Part shown: positions 45,814-54,871 of the stretch, in pieces
Numbering within the stretch: position 1 is the first letter of the stretch
How the letters are laid out: the number at the start of each line of letters is the position of its first letter
Assembly (NCBI GenBank): GCA_038249115.1
Contig: JBBRWQ010000003.1
Span: forward strand, 1-64,000
Source: UBA4719 sp038249115
GTDB lineage: Bacteria > Actinomycetota > Actinomycetes > Actinomycetales > Dermatophilaceae
Length of the DNA stretch: 64,000 nucleotides
Direction of reading: 5' to 3'
The notes under the pieces: model-generated
Databases searched by the model: none
What the model was told of the DNA's origin: nothing
What the model saw: the letters and a program-made list of their open reading frames with translations, nothing else
Translations under genes and position numbers: made by a program

Positions 45814-46281
45814 TCAGACCTGACCCTTCACCAGTGCCTCACGCAGGCCTTCAGGGATCGGCGCCTTGCCCCGCCCTGCGACCTCAACGCACACGTAGGT
45901 GATCGCCACATGGGCGCACAACGACGGTTCCTGGCCGGCCTGTGCGACACGCTCCATGCCAACGCGGTGGATGTCATATCCGAGGCGGAAAGACGTGGTG
46001 CCCACATGGTCCACCTGCACCGCGATCTCGGCGTGTTGGAACGCCTCCAGGCTGTCGGACCACTCGATCTGCGCGTTCCGCAGAACGGCGTCGAAACCTT
46101 GGTTTCGCAACGTCGCGTATCCGTAGCCGATCGACTCCATGAACGCGCTCATCGCCTCGTCGCACCACCCGAGATACCACATGTTGAACACCACGCCCAG
46201 GGAGTCGACCTCGAAGAAGCGAACGTCCACGGGATAGCGAAACACGTTGTCCTTGTTCATGCCTGTCATTCCCGCCGTCAT
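45814..46281 (-). CDS. 4HBT-type acyl-CoA thioesterase
   Basis: A 155-residue hotdog-fold protein with VRFFEVDSLGVVFNMWYLGW (the D-x-x-G-V active-site pattern), DEAMSAFMESIGYGYATL and a C-terminal strand. It probably hydrolyses acyl-CoA thioesters; the substrate is unknown. Its ATG at 46281 overlaps the stop of the upstream RNA methyltransferase by 4 bases, and an internal ATG at 46260 is an alternative. Confidence 0.87.
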   Translation of the reverse strand: MTAGMTGMNKDNVFRYPVDVRFFEVDSLGVVFNMWYLGWCDEAMSAFMESIGYGYATLRNQGFDAVLRNAQIEWSDSLEAFQHAEIAVQVDHVGTTSFRLGYDIHRVGMERVAQAGQEPSLCAHVAITYVCVEVAGRGKAPIPEGLREALVKGQV

Positions 46282-47492
46282 GACAGGGGCTCCAGAATGG
46301 CGATGGTCTCCACGTGGTGAGTCATCGGGAAGGCGTCAAAGGCCCGCAACGTCCGTATTCCGTAACCGGCGGCTCGCGCGTAGGCAACGTCCCGAGCCAA
46401 GGCCGCCGGGTCGCAGGCGACATAGGCGATGGCACGAGGCTCGAGTGCCGCGACGTCCTTGATGACCGACTTCCCGGCGCCGGTTCGAGGCGGATCGAGA
46501 ACGACCACGTCGCAGCGGATCCCCTGACGTACCAACGGTCTCAGAACCCGGTCAACCTTGCCGCGTCGAAGCTCGATCTCCGGGCGATGCCGCAGGTTGC
46601 TCTTGGCATCACGCACGGCGCGCCCGTCTGACTCGATGGCCAGCACCGCTCCGGTGGGGCCCACCGCATCCGCGAGGGCGAGCGCAAACAGGCCCACACC
46701 CGCATAGAGGTCCATGGCCCGCTCCCCCTGCCCCGGCGCCAGCTCACGCAGCACATGGGCGACATAGGTCGCGGCCGCTCCCGGGTGGACCTGCCAGAAC
46801 CCCCTGGCGGAGAGCCGGAACTCGGCAGTCCAGTCCCCCGCCTCAACCCGCTCGGTGACGTCGGGAACGGTCGAATCTCCTTGCGGCAGCGGCACGGCCA
46901 CGGCGCGAGGCTCACCCTTGGCATCAACGACATCAACCGAGCTCGCCGACGGCCAACGACGATCGAGGACACCAGCCTCTATGACCCGCTTGGTGGAGAT
47001 CAGACAGTCATCGACGGGGATCACCTCATGACTATGGTGTGGATGCAGCCCGGCGGCGCCGGTGTCATCGATGGCGAACTCGGTCCTGGTCCGCCAGCGC
47101 ATACCCTCGTCGTCGCCGGGAACCGGCTCGACGGTGACGTCGACCTCTAGACCGGCCAGACGCCTGAGCTGCTCCATCACGACTGCAGCCTTCAGCTCTC
47201 GCTGATAGGCCAAGTCTGAGTGTTGCCAGTCACATCCGCCACACTTGGCTGGGCCGGCGAACCGGCAGCCAGGCACCACGCGGTGCACGGAGGGCTCGAA
47301 AACCTCGACGGCGTCCCCCAGCAGGAAACGGTCGCCTGCACCGACCGCAGTGATCTGCACGAGCACCTTCTCGCCCGGCAGCGCATGTCGCACGAACACC
47401 ACGCGGCCCTCATGACGGGTGACGCAGTGGCCGCCGTGGGCGACCTTGCCGATCACCGACACGAACTGTGAACCCACCAGCGACGCACTCAC
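46278..47492 (-). CDS. TrmA/RumA-type RNA uridine-5 methyltransferase
   Basis: The 404-residue enzyme has an N-terminal TRAM domain (VGSQFVSVIGKVAHGGHCV), the iron-sulfur Cys pattern CRFAGPAKCGGCDWQHSD, the SAM-binding AMDLYAGVGLFALALADAVG, VVLDPPRTGAGKSVIKDV, and the catalytic Cys in IAYVACDPAALARDV. It methylates a uridine in tRNA or rRNA. The start is a GTG overlapping the upstream permease stop (GTGA), and its own stop overlaps the thioesterase start, so three genes are translationally linked. Confidence 0.9.
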   Translation of the reverse strand: MSASLVGSQFVSVIGKVAHGGHCVTRHEGRVVFVRHALPGEKVLVQITAVGAGDRFLLGDAVEVFEPSVHRVVPGCRFAGPAKCGGCDWQHSDLAYQRELKAAVVMEQLRRLAGLEVDVTVEPVPGDDEGMRWRTRTEFAIDDTGAAGLHPHHSHEVIPVDDCLISTKRVIEAGVLDRRWPSASSVDVVDAKGEPRAVAVPLPQGDSTVPDVTERVEAGDWTAEFRLSARGFWQVHPGAAATYVAHVLRELAPGQGERAMDLYAGVGLFALALADAVGPTGAVLAIESDGRAVRDAKSNLRHRPEIELRRGKVDRVLRPLVRQGIRCDVVVLDPPRTGAGKSVIKDVAALEPRAIAYVACDPAALARDVAYARAAGYGIRTLRAFDAFPMTHHVETIAILEPLS

Positions 47493-49516
47493 TCCCCGCG
47501 CCGAACCGAGCCCACGATCGGGCCGTCATAACGTTCTTCCGCGCCCTCGGAGGACCGCAGTTGCCAGGGCACGCTGGTCACCATCACGCCGGGGGTGAAG
47601 TGCAGGCGGCCCTTCAGCCGCAGGGCGCTCTGGTTGTGCAACAGCTGTTCGTACCAACGGCCCACGACGTACTCGGGGATGTAGACCATGACGACGTCGC
47701 GAGGGTTGCCCCGGCGTGCGGACTTGACGTAGTCGACGACCGGCCGGGTGATCTCACGGTAGGGAGAGTCCAGAGCCTTCAGCGGCACGGGGATGTCACG
47801 CCGATCCCATTCCTCCTGAAGCGCCTTGGTCTCCTCAGGATCCACGTTCACCGTGATGGCCTCGAGCAGCGACGGCCGTGTAGCCCGAGCGTAGGCAAGG
47901 GCGCGCAAGGTGGGCTTGTGGATCTTTGACACCAGCACGATCGCGTGCACCCTGGAGGGCAGCATCTGCTCGTCGCCGGGTTCGTCCTCGACATCCAGCT
48001 CGCGACGCACCCGGGCGTAGTGGTTGTGGATGCCGTTCATGATGATGAACAGGACCACCATGGCCGCGATGGCATAGCCCGCACCCTTGAGAAACTTGGT
48101 GGCAAGAACGACCAGCAGCACCGTGCCCGACATGAAGGCACCGATGGAGTTTATGACGCGGCTTCGCATCATCCGCTGACGCACCTTGGGGTCGCGCTCG
48201 GTGCGCAGGTGGCGGTTCCAGTGCCTGATCATGCCGGTCTGGCTCAAGGTGAACGAGACGAACACGCCCACGATGTAGAGCTGGATCAGCCTGGTGACCT
48301 GCGCGTCGTAGACGAAGATCAGGAAGCAGGCCGCACCGGCCAGGATCAGGATGCCGTTGGAAAACGCGAGCCGGTCACCGCGGGTGTGCAGCTGACGTGG
48401 CAGGAAGCCATCCCTTGCGAGGATCGACGCAAGCACCGGGAAGCCGTTGAATGCCGTGTTGGCGGCCAGGATCAGGATGATCCCGGTGACGATGGAGATG
48501 AAGACGACGCCGAGGTGGAAGTCGGAGAAGATGGTCTTGGACAGCTGGCCGATGATCGTGTCCTGAATGTACGGGCTTCCATCCGCGTTACGCGGCGGCT
48601 GACCTCCCAACCTGAGCTGGGTCTGCGGGAACTCGGCGAACTTGATCCCCGTCATCCTGACGAGTGTGATGATCGACATCATCATGGTGACCGAGACGAC
48701 GCCCATCATCAGCAGCGTCGTCGCCGCGTTCCTGCTCTTGGGCTTCTTGAAAGCCGGGACTCCGTTGGAGATGGCCTCGACCCCGGTCAGGGCTGCACTG
48801 CCCGACGAGAAGGCGCGCAGAAGAAGGAAGACCATGGCGAAGCCGGCAATACCCTGGGAACCAGGCTCCGGCAGCAGCGCGTACTTGGCGCTGTCGGCCT
48901 GGTGCAACGATCCGGTGAGCTCCTGGTAGAAACCGAACAACGCCATGCCGATGATGCCGACCATGAACGCGTAGGTCGGCAGCGCAAAGGCCGTCCCTGA
49001 CTCGCGCACGCCTCGCAGGTTCATCGCGGTGAGCAGCACGACCAGCCCGATCGCAGCCTGCATCTCGTGCCCTCGCAGGAACGGCAGGGCGGAAGCGGCG
49101 TTCTGCACGCCCGAGGAGACCGACACCGCCACGGTCAGCACGTAGTCGACCAGCAGGGCGCTGGCAACCGTCAGACCCGCGCGCGGTCCCAGGTTGACCG
49201 TCGCCACCTCATAGTCACCGCCGCCGGAGGGGTAGGCATGGACGTTCTGGCGGTAGGACGCCACGACGATGAGCATCACGACGACGACCGCAAGGCCGAT
49301 CTGCCACGAGTGGGTCGTTGCGAACGCGCCACCGGCAACGGCCAGGGTCAGGAAGATCTCATCAGGGGCGTAGGCAACTGACGACAGCGCGTCGCTGGCG
49401 AACACCGGGAGGGCAATCCGCTTGGGAAGCAGGGTCTCCCCGAGCCGGTCGCTGCGCATGGCCCTGCCGATGAAGAGCCGTTTGATGATCCTGCCTGATT
49501 GCGACACGTCGAACAC
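47489..49516 (-). CDS. APC-family permease, KimA-like K+ importer candidate
   Basis: The 675-residue protein starts FDVSQSGRIIKRLFIGRAMR after a GTG, has about twelve membrane helices beginning at LPVFASDALSSVAYAPDEIF, and a cytoplasmic C-terminal domain of about 170 residues (HAIVLVSKIHKPTLRALAYA) like a universal-stress-protein fold. Size and layout match KimA/YdaO-type high-affinity potassium importers. Divergent to it are two TrkA/CeoBC RCK proteins, which supports a K+ role. The reading frame extends to 50038 only as antisense to ceoB. Confidence 0.82.
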   Translation of the reverse strand: MFDVSQSGRIIKRLFIGRAMRSDRLGETLLPKRIALPVFASDALSSVAYAPDEIFLTLAVAGGAFATTHSWQIGLAVVVVMLIVVASYRQNVHAYPSGGGDYEVATVNLGPRAGLTVASALLVDYVLTVAVSVSSGVQNAASALPFLRGHEMQAAIGLVVLLTAMNLRGVRESGTAFALPTYAFMVGIIGMALFGFYQELTGSLHQADSAKYALLPEPGSQGIAGFAMVFLLLRAFSSGSAALTGVEAISNGVPAFKKPKSRNAATTLLMMGVVSVTMMMSIITLVRMTGIKFAEFPQTQLRLGGQPPRNADGSPYIQDTIIGQLSKTIFSDFHLGVVFISIVTGIILILAANTAFNGFPVLASILARDGFLPRQLHTRGDRLAFSNGILILAGAACFLIFVYDAQVTRLIQLYIVGVFVSFTLSQTGMIRHWNRHLRTERDPKVRQRMMRSRVINSIGAFMSGTVLLVVLATKFLKGAGYAIAAMVVLFIIMNGIHNHYARVRRELDVEDEPGDEQMLPSRVHAIVLVSKIHKPTLRALAYARATRPSLLEAITVNVDPEETKALQEEWDRRDIPVPLKALDSPYREITRPVVDYVKSARRGNPRDVVMVYIPEYVVGRWYEQLLHNQSALRLKGRLHFTPGVMVTSVPWQLRSSEGAEERYDGPIVGSVRRGE

Positions 49517-49603
49517 TCTAGGCGGCAAGCCAGCACAAGGACGCATGCCGAGCATCGCCAACATGCGGCGCGAGCGGGACCCTGCTCGGTGTAGCGTCGC
49601 TGC

Positions 49604-50266
49604 GTGCACTTCGTCATCATGGGTTGCGGCCGGGTCGGTGCGACCTTGGCGCGCAGTCTCGAGAGTCAGGGCCACGACGTGGCCGTCGTCGACACCAACA
49701 CGGCGGCCTTTCGCCGTCTGGGCAACAGCTTCGAGGGCAAGAAGGTAACCGGCCTCGGATTCGACCGCGACACGCTGCTCGAGGCCGGCATCGAGCAGGC
49801 TTATGCCTTCGCCGCCGTGAGCAACGGAGACAACTCCAACATCCTTGCCGCCCGCGTTGCCCGTGAGACCTATGGCGTCGAACACGTCGTGGCGCGGATC
49901 TACGACCCCGGTCGAGCTGAGATATACCAGCGCCTCGGCATCCCCACGGTCGGCACCGTGCGCTGGACGGCGGACCAGATGCTGCGCCGCCTGCTGCCCC
50001 AGGGCTCTGTCCCGGAGCACACGGACCCCAGCGGCCATGTCGTCATCGCCGATGTGCCGATCAACGCGGCCTGGGTCGGCCGTCGGATCACCGAGCTCGA
50101 GTCGACGTCAGGCGCCAGGGTTGCCTACGTGACACGACTTGGCGACGGCATACTGCCGGTCGCCGACACGGTCTATCAGGACGGCGACCTGGTACACGTC
50201 ATCACCACCAGGGACCTGCTGGCGACCGTTGAACAGACTCTCGACGAGGCACCGCCGGTCCCCTGA
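49604..50266 (+). CDS. ceoB: TrkA-type RCK protein (CeoB)
   Basis: A 220-residue cytoplasmic protein with an RCK_N Rossmann domain (HFVIMGCGRVGATLARSLES at the start; NAD-binding) and an RCK_C domain. It regulates potassium transport by binding nucleotides. It starts at a GTG. It pairs with CeoC 72 bases downstream and is divergent from the KimA-like permease. Confidence 0.9.
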   Translation: MHFVIMGCGRVGATLARSLESQGHDVAVVDTNTAAFRRLGNSFEGKKVTGLGFDRDTLLEAGIEQAYAFAAVSNGDNSNILAARVARETYGVEHVVARIYDPGRAEIYQRLGIPTVGTVRWTADQMLRRLLPQGSVPEHTDPSGHVVIADVPINAAWVGRRITELESTSGARVAYVTRLGDGILPVADTVYQDGDLVHVITTRDLLATVEQTLDEAPPVP

Positions 50267-50280
50267 CTCTCTGGCACCCC

Positions 50281-50325
50281 GACCATCGCCCGAAAGACCA
50301 TCGCCCGAAAGACCATCGCCCGAAA
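50281..50325 (+). repeat. Three tandem 15-base repeats between ceoB and ceoC
   Basis: GACCATCGCCCGAAA occurs three times head-to-tail with no mismatch in the 72-base gap between the two genes. The last copy runs into GGAAG, giving the ribosome-binding site AAAGGAAG before the ceoC ATG at 50339. Slippage could change the spacing between the genes. Confidence 0.9.
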
Positions 50326-50338
50326 GGAAGTACACCTC

Positions 50339-51022
50339 ATGCGCGTTGTCATTGCCGGAGCAGGCAGTGTGGGTCGCTCCATCGCCCGCGAGCTGTTGCA
50401 CAACGGGCACCAGGTGCTGTTGATCGACAAGGACGCCGACGATGTTCAGGCCGGCCGCGTCCCCGATGCGTCCTGGCTGCTCGCCGATGCCTGCGAGACC
50501 AGCTCGCTGCACGAGGCCGGTCTGGCTGACTGCGACGTGGTCGTGGCTGCGACCGGTGACGACAAGGCCAACCTCGTCGTCTCGCTGCTGGCCAAGACAG
50601 AGTTCGGCGTTCCGCGGACCGTCGCCCGGGTGAACAACCCCAAGAACGAATGGCTGTTCGATGAGGCGTGGGGAGTGGATGTGGCCGTGTCGACCCCCCG
50701 GCTGATGACCGCCCTGGTCGAGGAGGCCGTCAGCATCGGCGACCTGGTCCGCATCTTCACCTTTGGGCAGGGCAGCTCCACCATGGTCGAGCTCACCCTC
50801 CCCGAGGACAGCCCCTATGCCGGTAAACGGGTCGGCGACGTTCCCTGGCCCAGCGACTGCGTCCTGGTCGGGATCATCCGCGAGGACCACCCGATCGCGC
50901 CGAGCCGGGATGACTCGCTCGAGGCCCATGACGAGCTGCTGTTCCTTGCTACACCAGACATTGAGGATGCCCTCGAGGCGCTGCTCAGCCCTGGCAAGCG
51001 GAAGCCCCGCAGCAAGGAGTGA
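50339..51022 (+). CDS. ceoC: TrkA-type RCK protein (CeoC)
   Basis: A 227-residue RCK_N plus RCK_C protein (MRVVIAGAGSVGRSIARELL at the start, GxGxxG nucleotide loop; VELTLPEDSPYAGKRVGDVP in the C-terminal domain). It probably forms a complex with CeoB to gate a potassium transporter. The ATG at 50339 follows AAAGGAAG. Confidence 0.9.
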   Translation: MRVVIAGAGSVGRSIARELLHNGHQVLLIDKDADDVQAGRVPDASWLLADACETSSLHEAGLADCDVVVAATGDDKANLVVSLLAKTEFGVPRTVARVNNPKNEWLFDEAWGVDVAVSTPRLMTALVEEAVSIGDLVRIFTFGQGSSTMVELTLPEDSPYAGKRVGDVPWPSDCVLVGIIREDHPIAPSRDDSLEAHDELLFLATPDIEDALEALLSPGKRKPRSKE

Positions 51023-51032
51023 CGGGAGCGGT

Positions 51033-51728
51033 TCAGGCCTGCGGTTCAGGTGCCGGCGCCGTTACCCGTTCGGTGGGGGTGAGCGGCGTACTCCCCCGCA
51101 CCAGGATCAGTCCCATGATGGCCAGCGCACACAGGTAAGCAGGCCATCCCAGCGCGATCTTGGCCACGCCCAGCAAAGTGACCTGTCCCGCGAGGTAGAG
51201 CGGGAACATCACCAGCACCCTGACGGCATAGAGCAGAACCAGCACCATGGTGAGCCTCTGGCAGACCCTGACCAGCCCCCTGTCACGTCGCCACGCCGTC
51301 GGGTCTTCGGCCATCAGGGGGTCACCGGCCGCGACGATGAACCCGATGATCGGCCAGCGCACCACGACGGACAACAGTGAGCCGACACCCCAGGCAGCAC
51401 TGGTCAGGATGCCAGGCAGAAATGCAGCCTCGGCGCGCCCGCTGCGTAAAGCGAAGAAGGCTGCGATGGCTGTGGCGAAGACGGCCGACAGTACGTAGCG
51501 CGGCGTCTGGCGGCTCGCCAGTCGAACCAGTAGGAGGGTCAGGACGATGACAGCCGAGGCCGCCACGGCGATCTTGACGTCGTGTCGCCACATCCACGCT
51601 GCCACGAAGGCGACCGTCGGAAGTGCCGTCTCGAACGAACCGCGCGCGCCCCCCATAGCGGACGAGAGACGTTCGCGGATAAGGGTTTCGACCGTATGTG
51701 CCGCTGCGTCGGTGGGCGGTCCGGTCAC
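51033..51728 (-). CDS. DUF3159 membrane protein
   Basis: A 231-residue protein with about six membrane helices (FETALPTVAFVAAWMWRHDV; RYVLSAVFATAIAAFFALRS; GILTSAAWGVGSLLSVVVRW). The family is actinobacterial and of unknown function. The GTG at 51728 with GAGGA upstream is chosen; an ATG at 51767 would overlap the preceding OB-fold gene by 29 bases. Confidence 0.85.
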   Translation of the reverse strand: MTGPPTDAAAHTVETLIRERLSSAMGGARGSFETALPTVAFVAAWMWRHDVKIAVAASAVIVLTLLLVRLASRQTPRYVLSAVFATAIAAFFALRSGRAEAAFLPGILTSAAWGVGSLLSVVVRWPIIGFIVAAGDPLMAEDPTAWRRDRGLVRVCQRLTMVLVLLYAVRVLVMFPLYLAGQVTLLGVAKIALGWPAYLCALAIMGLILVRGSTPLTPTERVTAPAPEPQA

Positions 51729-51738
51729 GACGTCCTCG

Positions 51739-52146
51739 CTAGTGGCCACGGGTCGGCTTGATCTCATAGGCGGGATTGAACATCGTGGGCACGCCGTGCT
51801 TGTAGGTCACTCGGCCGTGCGCGGTCAGGTAGGTGCCCGGCACGACACCGCCGATCCGGCGACGGCCGAGCCAGACGAGGTTGAGGGTCTTGCTGCCGTC
51901 GTACAGCTCTGCCACCAACGCCGGGACGTTGACGCGGGGTCGCAGCGTGACGCTTCGGATAGAGCCACAGACACTGGCCTCGGAACGGTCGACCAGCTCG
52001 GCGATGGGGGTGGCACCTTGACGCCATGTATCTTCCTGAAGCTCGCGGGCCTCGAACTCCAGCTCGGAGCTGGCCAGACGGCTCGCCAGACGCGCGAACA
52101 GCCCTGGTCTGGTGTCACGGACGCGAGTGCGCTGCTCGTGTGTCAT
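51739..52146 (-). CDS. OB-fold nucleic-acid-binding protein
   Basis: A 135-residue protein with a helical N-terminus and a single OB fold (VCGSIRSVTLRPRVNVPALV, GVVPGTYLTAHGRVTYKHGV). It is conserved between the DUF3710 and DUF3159 genes in many actinobacteria; the role is unknown. Confidence 0.85.
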   Translation of the reverse strand: MTHEQRTRVRDTRPGLFARLASRLASSELEFEARELQEDTWRQGATPIAELVDRSEASVCGSIRSVTLRPRVNVPALVAELYDGSKTLNLVWLGRRRIGGVVPGTYLTAHGRVTYKHGVPTMFNPAYEIKPTRGH

Positions 52147-52162
52147 CGCTGGCTCTCACCAC

Positions 52163-52924
52163 CTAGTGGATCTCGGTGATCTCGGGTCCGCGTTCGAACG
52201 GTTTGAGGTCGTTCAGCTGCGGAGCTCCAGTCTCGTCGTCCGCCACGTCCTCGACAACCGGCTCGGACTGGTCGGGCAGCTTCAGTGGCAGGAGCTCGCG
52301 TGGCGCCATGGCTTCGTCACCGCGCACGATCACCGTGTCCCGAACGACGTCCAACAGCACGGACGCAGCACCCTCATCTATGGCCGCCCGCCCGCTGAGG
52401 ACTGCGCGCAGGAACCAGCGCGGGCCGTCGACACCGATGAAACGAGCCGGCGAGAAGACCGTGCGGCCATCAAGGCCAGTGCCAGGCATCCGGGCCTGCA
52501 GCTCGGCTCCCAACGGACCGCTGGTCAGATCGGCGGTGCCGCCCTGGCTGGTGATGCTGGCTGCGATCTCGGTGCGAATATCGTGCCAGATGCCTTCGCT
52601 GCGCGGCGCGGCAAAGACCTGCAGCTGAACGGCGGACTCACCCAGTACTGCGGTGACCCCGACCACGTTCTGAGACGCCTGGTCAACCTCGAGGCGCAGC
52701 TCCATGCCCGGCACACCGGTCACCCACATTGACCCGAGATCGAGGCGCCCGTCCAGACCCGCCACCTCGGAACGGTCGAATGGGCCGCGCTTCTCGTCAC
52801 CTGCTTCGGGAGTGTCCGGCAGCCCTGAACCTTGAGGGTTGGCCGCGCCATCGGGGCCCGTCGGGTCCAGCTGGTGAGGGGGCACGGGATTGGTGTCTTT
52901 GGTGCCACGGCGGAAGATGCCCAC
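52163..52924 (-). CDS. DUF3710 protein
   Basis: A 253-residue soluble protein with a variable Pro-rich N-terminus and the DUF3710 domain (GRLDLGSMWVTGVPGMELRL, GPRWFLRAVLSGRAAID). Unknown function; actinobacteria-specific. It follows dut by 6 bases and is probably in the same transcript. Confidence 0.88.
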   Translation of the reverse strand: MGIFRRGTKDTNPVPPHQLDPTGPDGAANPQGSGLPDTPEAGDEKRGPFDRSEVAGLDGRLDLGSMWVTGVPGMELRLEVDQASQNVVGVTAVLGESAVQLQVFAAPRSEGIWHDIRTEIAASITSQGGTADLTSGPLGAELQARMPGTGLDGRTVFSPARFIGVDGPRWFLRAVLSGRAAIDEGAASVLLDVVRDTVIVRGDEAMAPRELLPLKLPDQSEPVVEDVADDETGAPQLNDLKPFERGPEITEIH

Positions 52925-52930
52925 GTGTCG

Positions 52931-53419
52931 TCAGTCCTTAGATATCGTCGTCGAAGCGGGTGGCGAGCCGAACCCTCCACTGGCTCCATGTCCAGTGTCC
53001 CCCCGTTGGCTGCCCGGCAGATAGTCCACTTCGACGAAATGGGCCTCGTTGACCCGTTGAACCACAAGCTGGGCGATCCGGTCGCCCCTGCTGATGGTGA
53101 ACGCCTCGTGGATGTCGGTGTTGAGCAGGTTGACCAGGATCTCGCCGCGGTAGCCCGCGTCAATCGTGCCGGGTGCGTTGACCATGGTAATCCCGTGCCT
53201 GGCGGCCAGCCCCGAGCGCGGGTGCACGAACGCGGCATACCCTGCGGGCAGGGCGATAGCCACACCGGTGGGCACCAGAGCGCGCTGCCCCGGGGCGAGA
53301 CTCACGTCCGTGCGGGCGTGCAGGTCCGCTCCCGCGTCGCCGTGGTGGGCGTAGCCGGGCAGCGGAAGGCCCGGATCCAGTCGCGAGATCAACACCTGGA
53401 TTCGCGTTGGGTCAGTCAT
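52931..53419 (-). CDS. dut: dUTP diphosphatase
   Basis: The 162-residue trimeric-type dUTPase has the five motifs: PGYAHHGDAGADLHARTD (1), FVHPRSGLAARHGI (2), VNAPGTIDAGYRGEILVNL (3), ISRGDRIAQLVVQRV (4) and the C-terminal GGFGSPP-type arm (5). It converts dUTP to dUMP, keeping uracil out of DNA. Confidence 0.95.
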   Translation of the reverse strand: MTDPTRIQVLISRLDPGLPLPGYAHHGDAGADLHARTDVSLAPGQRALVPTGVAIALPAGYAAFVHPRSGLAARHGITMVNAPGTIDAGYRGEILVNLLNTDIHEAFTISRGDRIAQLVVQRVNEAHFVEVDYLPGSQRGDTGHGASGGFGSPPASTTISKD

Positions 53420-53509
53420 CTGAGCAGCCGTTCATCGTGCATGTCGGTCATTCGTGAGGCCGTGCATCCGTACACCCATTGTCGCGACACCCGCAGCCGG
53501 CACTCCGAC

Positions 53510-53809
53510 TCAGCTGGCGCACTCGCGACACACCGGCTGGCCGCCGACTACCTTGGCCAGCTGACTGCGGTGATGCACGAGAAAACAGCGCGAACAGGTG
53601 AACTCATCAGCTTGCTTGGGAACCACACGAACAGACAGCTCCTCGCCGGACAGGTCTGCTCCGGGAAGCTCAAAGCCCTCGGCCTGTTCGGTCTCGTCGA
53701 CGTCAACGGTCGAGGCGCTCTTGTCGACGCGCCGCGACTTCAGCTCCTCGATCGAGTCTTCGGCGTCGTCGTCGTCGGTCTTGCGTGGCGCGTCATAGTC
53801 AGTCGCCAT
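53510..53809 (-). CDS. DUF4193 protein
   Basis: A 99-residue acidic protein with a C-terminal zinc-ribbon-like motif (DEFTCSRCFLVHHRSQLAKV, QPVCRECAS), giving two CxxC pairs. The DUF4193 family is actinobacterial and of unknown role, possibly RNA- or polymerase-associated. It is the gene before dut in the minus-strand series. Confidence 0.88.
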   Translation of the reverse strand: MATDYDAPRKTDDDDAEDSIEELKSRRVDKSASTVDVDETEQAEGFELPGADLSGEELSVRVVPKQADEFTCSRCFLVHHRSQLAKVVGGQPVCRECAS

Positions 53810-53995
53810 GGCGAGTGTCGCCCTTCCTTGAAGGTCATAAAGAGGATCCGTGGTTCGTCGCTGGGGGGGTCAACGACCGGCCGGCTGTTTTTGTGCCCGC
53901 TTGCGCGGCGGATTGTGCCCTATCTGCCCCCTCCCTGTCACCTTGGGGCTCCCGACCACCCAGACACCGCCTCAGTCTGGGGCCGATACGGCCTG

Positions 53996-54871
53996 TCAGC
54001 GCAGCGGCGCCAAGCCCTCCAGACGGGACAGCAGAGCGGCATGTACGCCGGGTCCGGCCGCCACCACAGCCGCCTCGCCGGGGGCCATCTCGCTCAGTCC
54101 CGTGACCAGCGCCCCCGCCTCGGTGGCGATGACCCAGCCGGCCGCGAGGTCCCAGGGGTTGAGGCCGGACTCGTAGTACGCGTCGACCGTGCCACAGGCG
54201 ACCGCGCACAGATCCAGCGCAGCGCTGCCGGCCCGCCGGATGTCCCGGATCTCGGGCAGGATGGCGGCAAGAACCTCACCCTGGCGTGCGCGGACCTCGG
54301 GTAGGTATCCGAACCCGGTGGCCACCAGCGACGTCAGCAGCTCGTCGACGGGGTTGACCCTGATCGCCGTGTCGTGATCGCCCTGACGTACATAGGCACC
54401 GCCGAGCAGCCGAGCGTGGAAGATCTCCATGGTGAGGGGGTTGCAGATCGCGCCGGCCACCGGTCGCCACTGCCCCGGCCTCGCTGGGTCGCCGATGACG
54501 GCCGCCACCGACACGCAGTAGGCCGGGATCTCGTAGAGGTAGTTGACGGTGCCGTCGATCGGGTCGATGACCCAGGTGATGTCCGAGCTTCCGGGTGAGG
54601 TCCCGTCCTCCTCGCCGAGAATCGCGTCGTCGGGCCGGGCCCCCAGCAGATGAGCGCGCAGGAGCGCTTCGGACTGTTGGTCCATCACGGTCACGATGTC
54701 GTTGACGCTGCTCTTGGTGTCCAGCACACCAAGAGCGCGTGGCCGTTCCTGCACGATGAACTCGCCGGCCGCACTGGCAGCAGAGACAGCCAGATCTTCG
54801 AGCTCGCGAAGGAACAGCTGTGGCAGCGGGTCCGACAGCCCCACGCCGGAGAAATTCAGCTTGGCGCACAT
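53996..54871 (-). CDS. suhB: Inositol monophosphatase family protein
   Basis: A 291-residue Mg2+-dependent phosphatase with LGEEDG, WVIDPIDGTVNYLYEIP (metal-binding DPIDGT) and NPWDLAAGWVIATEAGALVT. It dephosphorylates inositol 1-phosphate or related sugars. The ATG at 54871 overlaps the ferrochelatase stop (TGATG). Confidence 0.93.
   Translation of the reverse strand: MCAKLNFSGVGLSDPLPQLFLRELEDLAVSAASAAGEFIVQERPRALGVLDTKSSVNDIVTVMDQQSEALLRAHLLGARPDDAILGEEDGTSPGSSDITWVIDPIDGTVNYLYEIPAYCVSVAAVIGDPARPGQWRPVAGAICNPLTMEIFHARLLGGAYVRQGDHDTAIRVNPVDELLTSLVATGFGYLPEVRARQGEVLAAILPEIRDIRRAGSAALDLCAVACGTVDAYYESGLNPWDLAAGWVIATEAGALVTGLSEMAPGEAAVVAAGPGVHAALLSRLEGLAPLR

Noticed and set aside
49517..50038. 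Extension of the APC permease reading frame
   Set aside because: It is antisense to ceoB; homologous permeases begin near FDVSQSGR.
50281..50325. Tandem repeats as a CRISPR array
   Set aside because: The copies are contiguous with no spacers and only 15 bases long.
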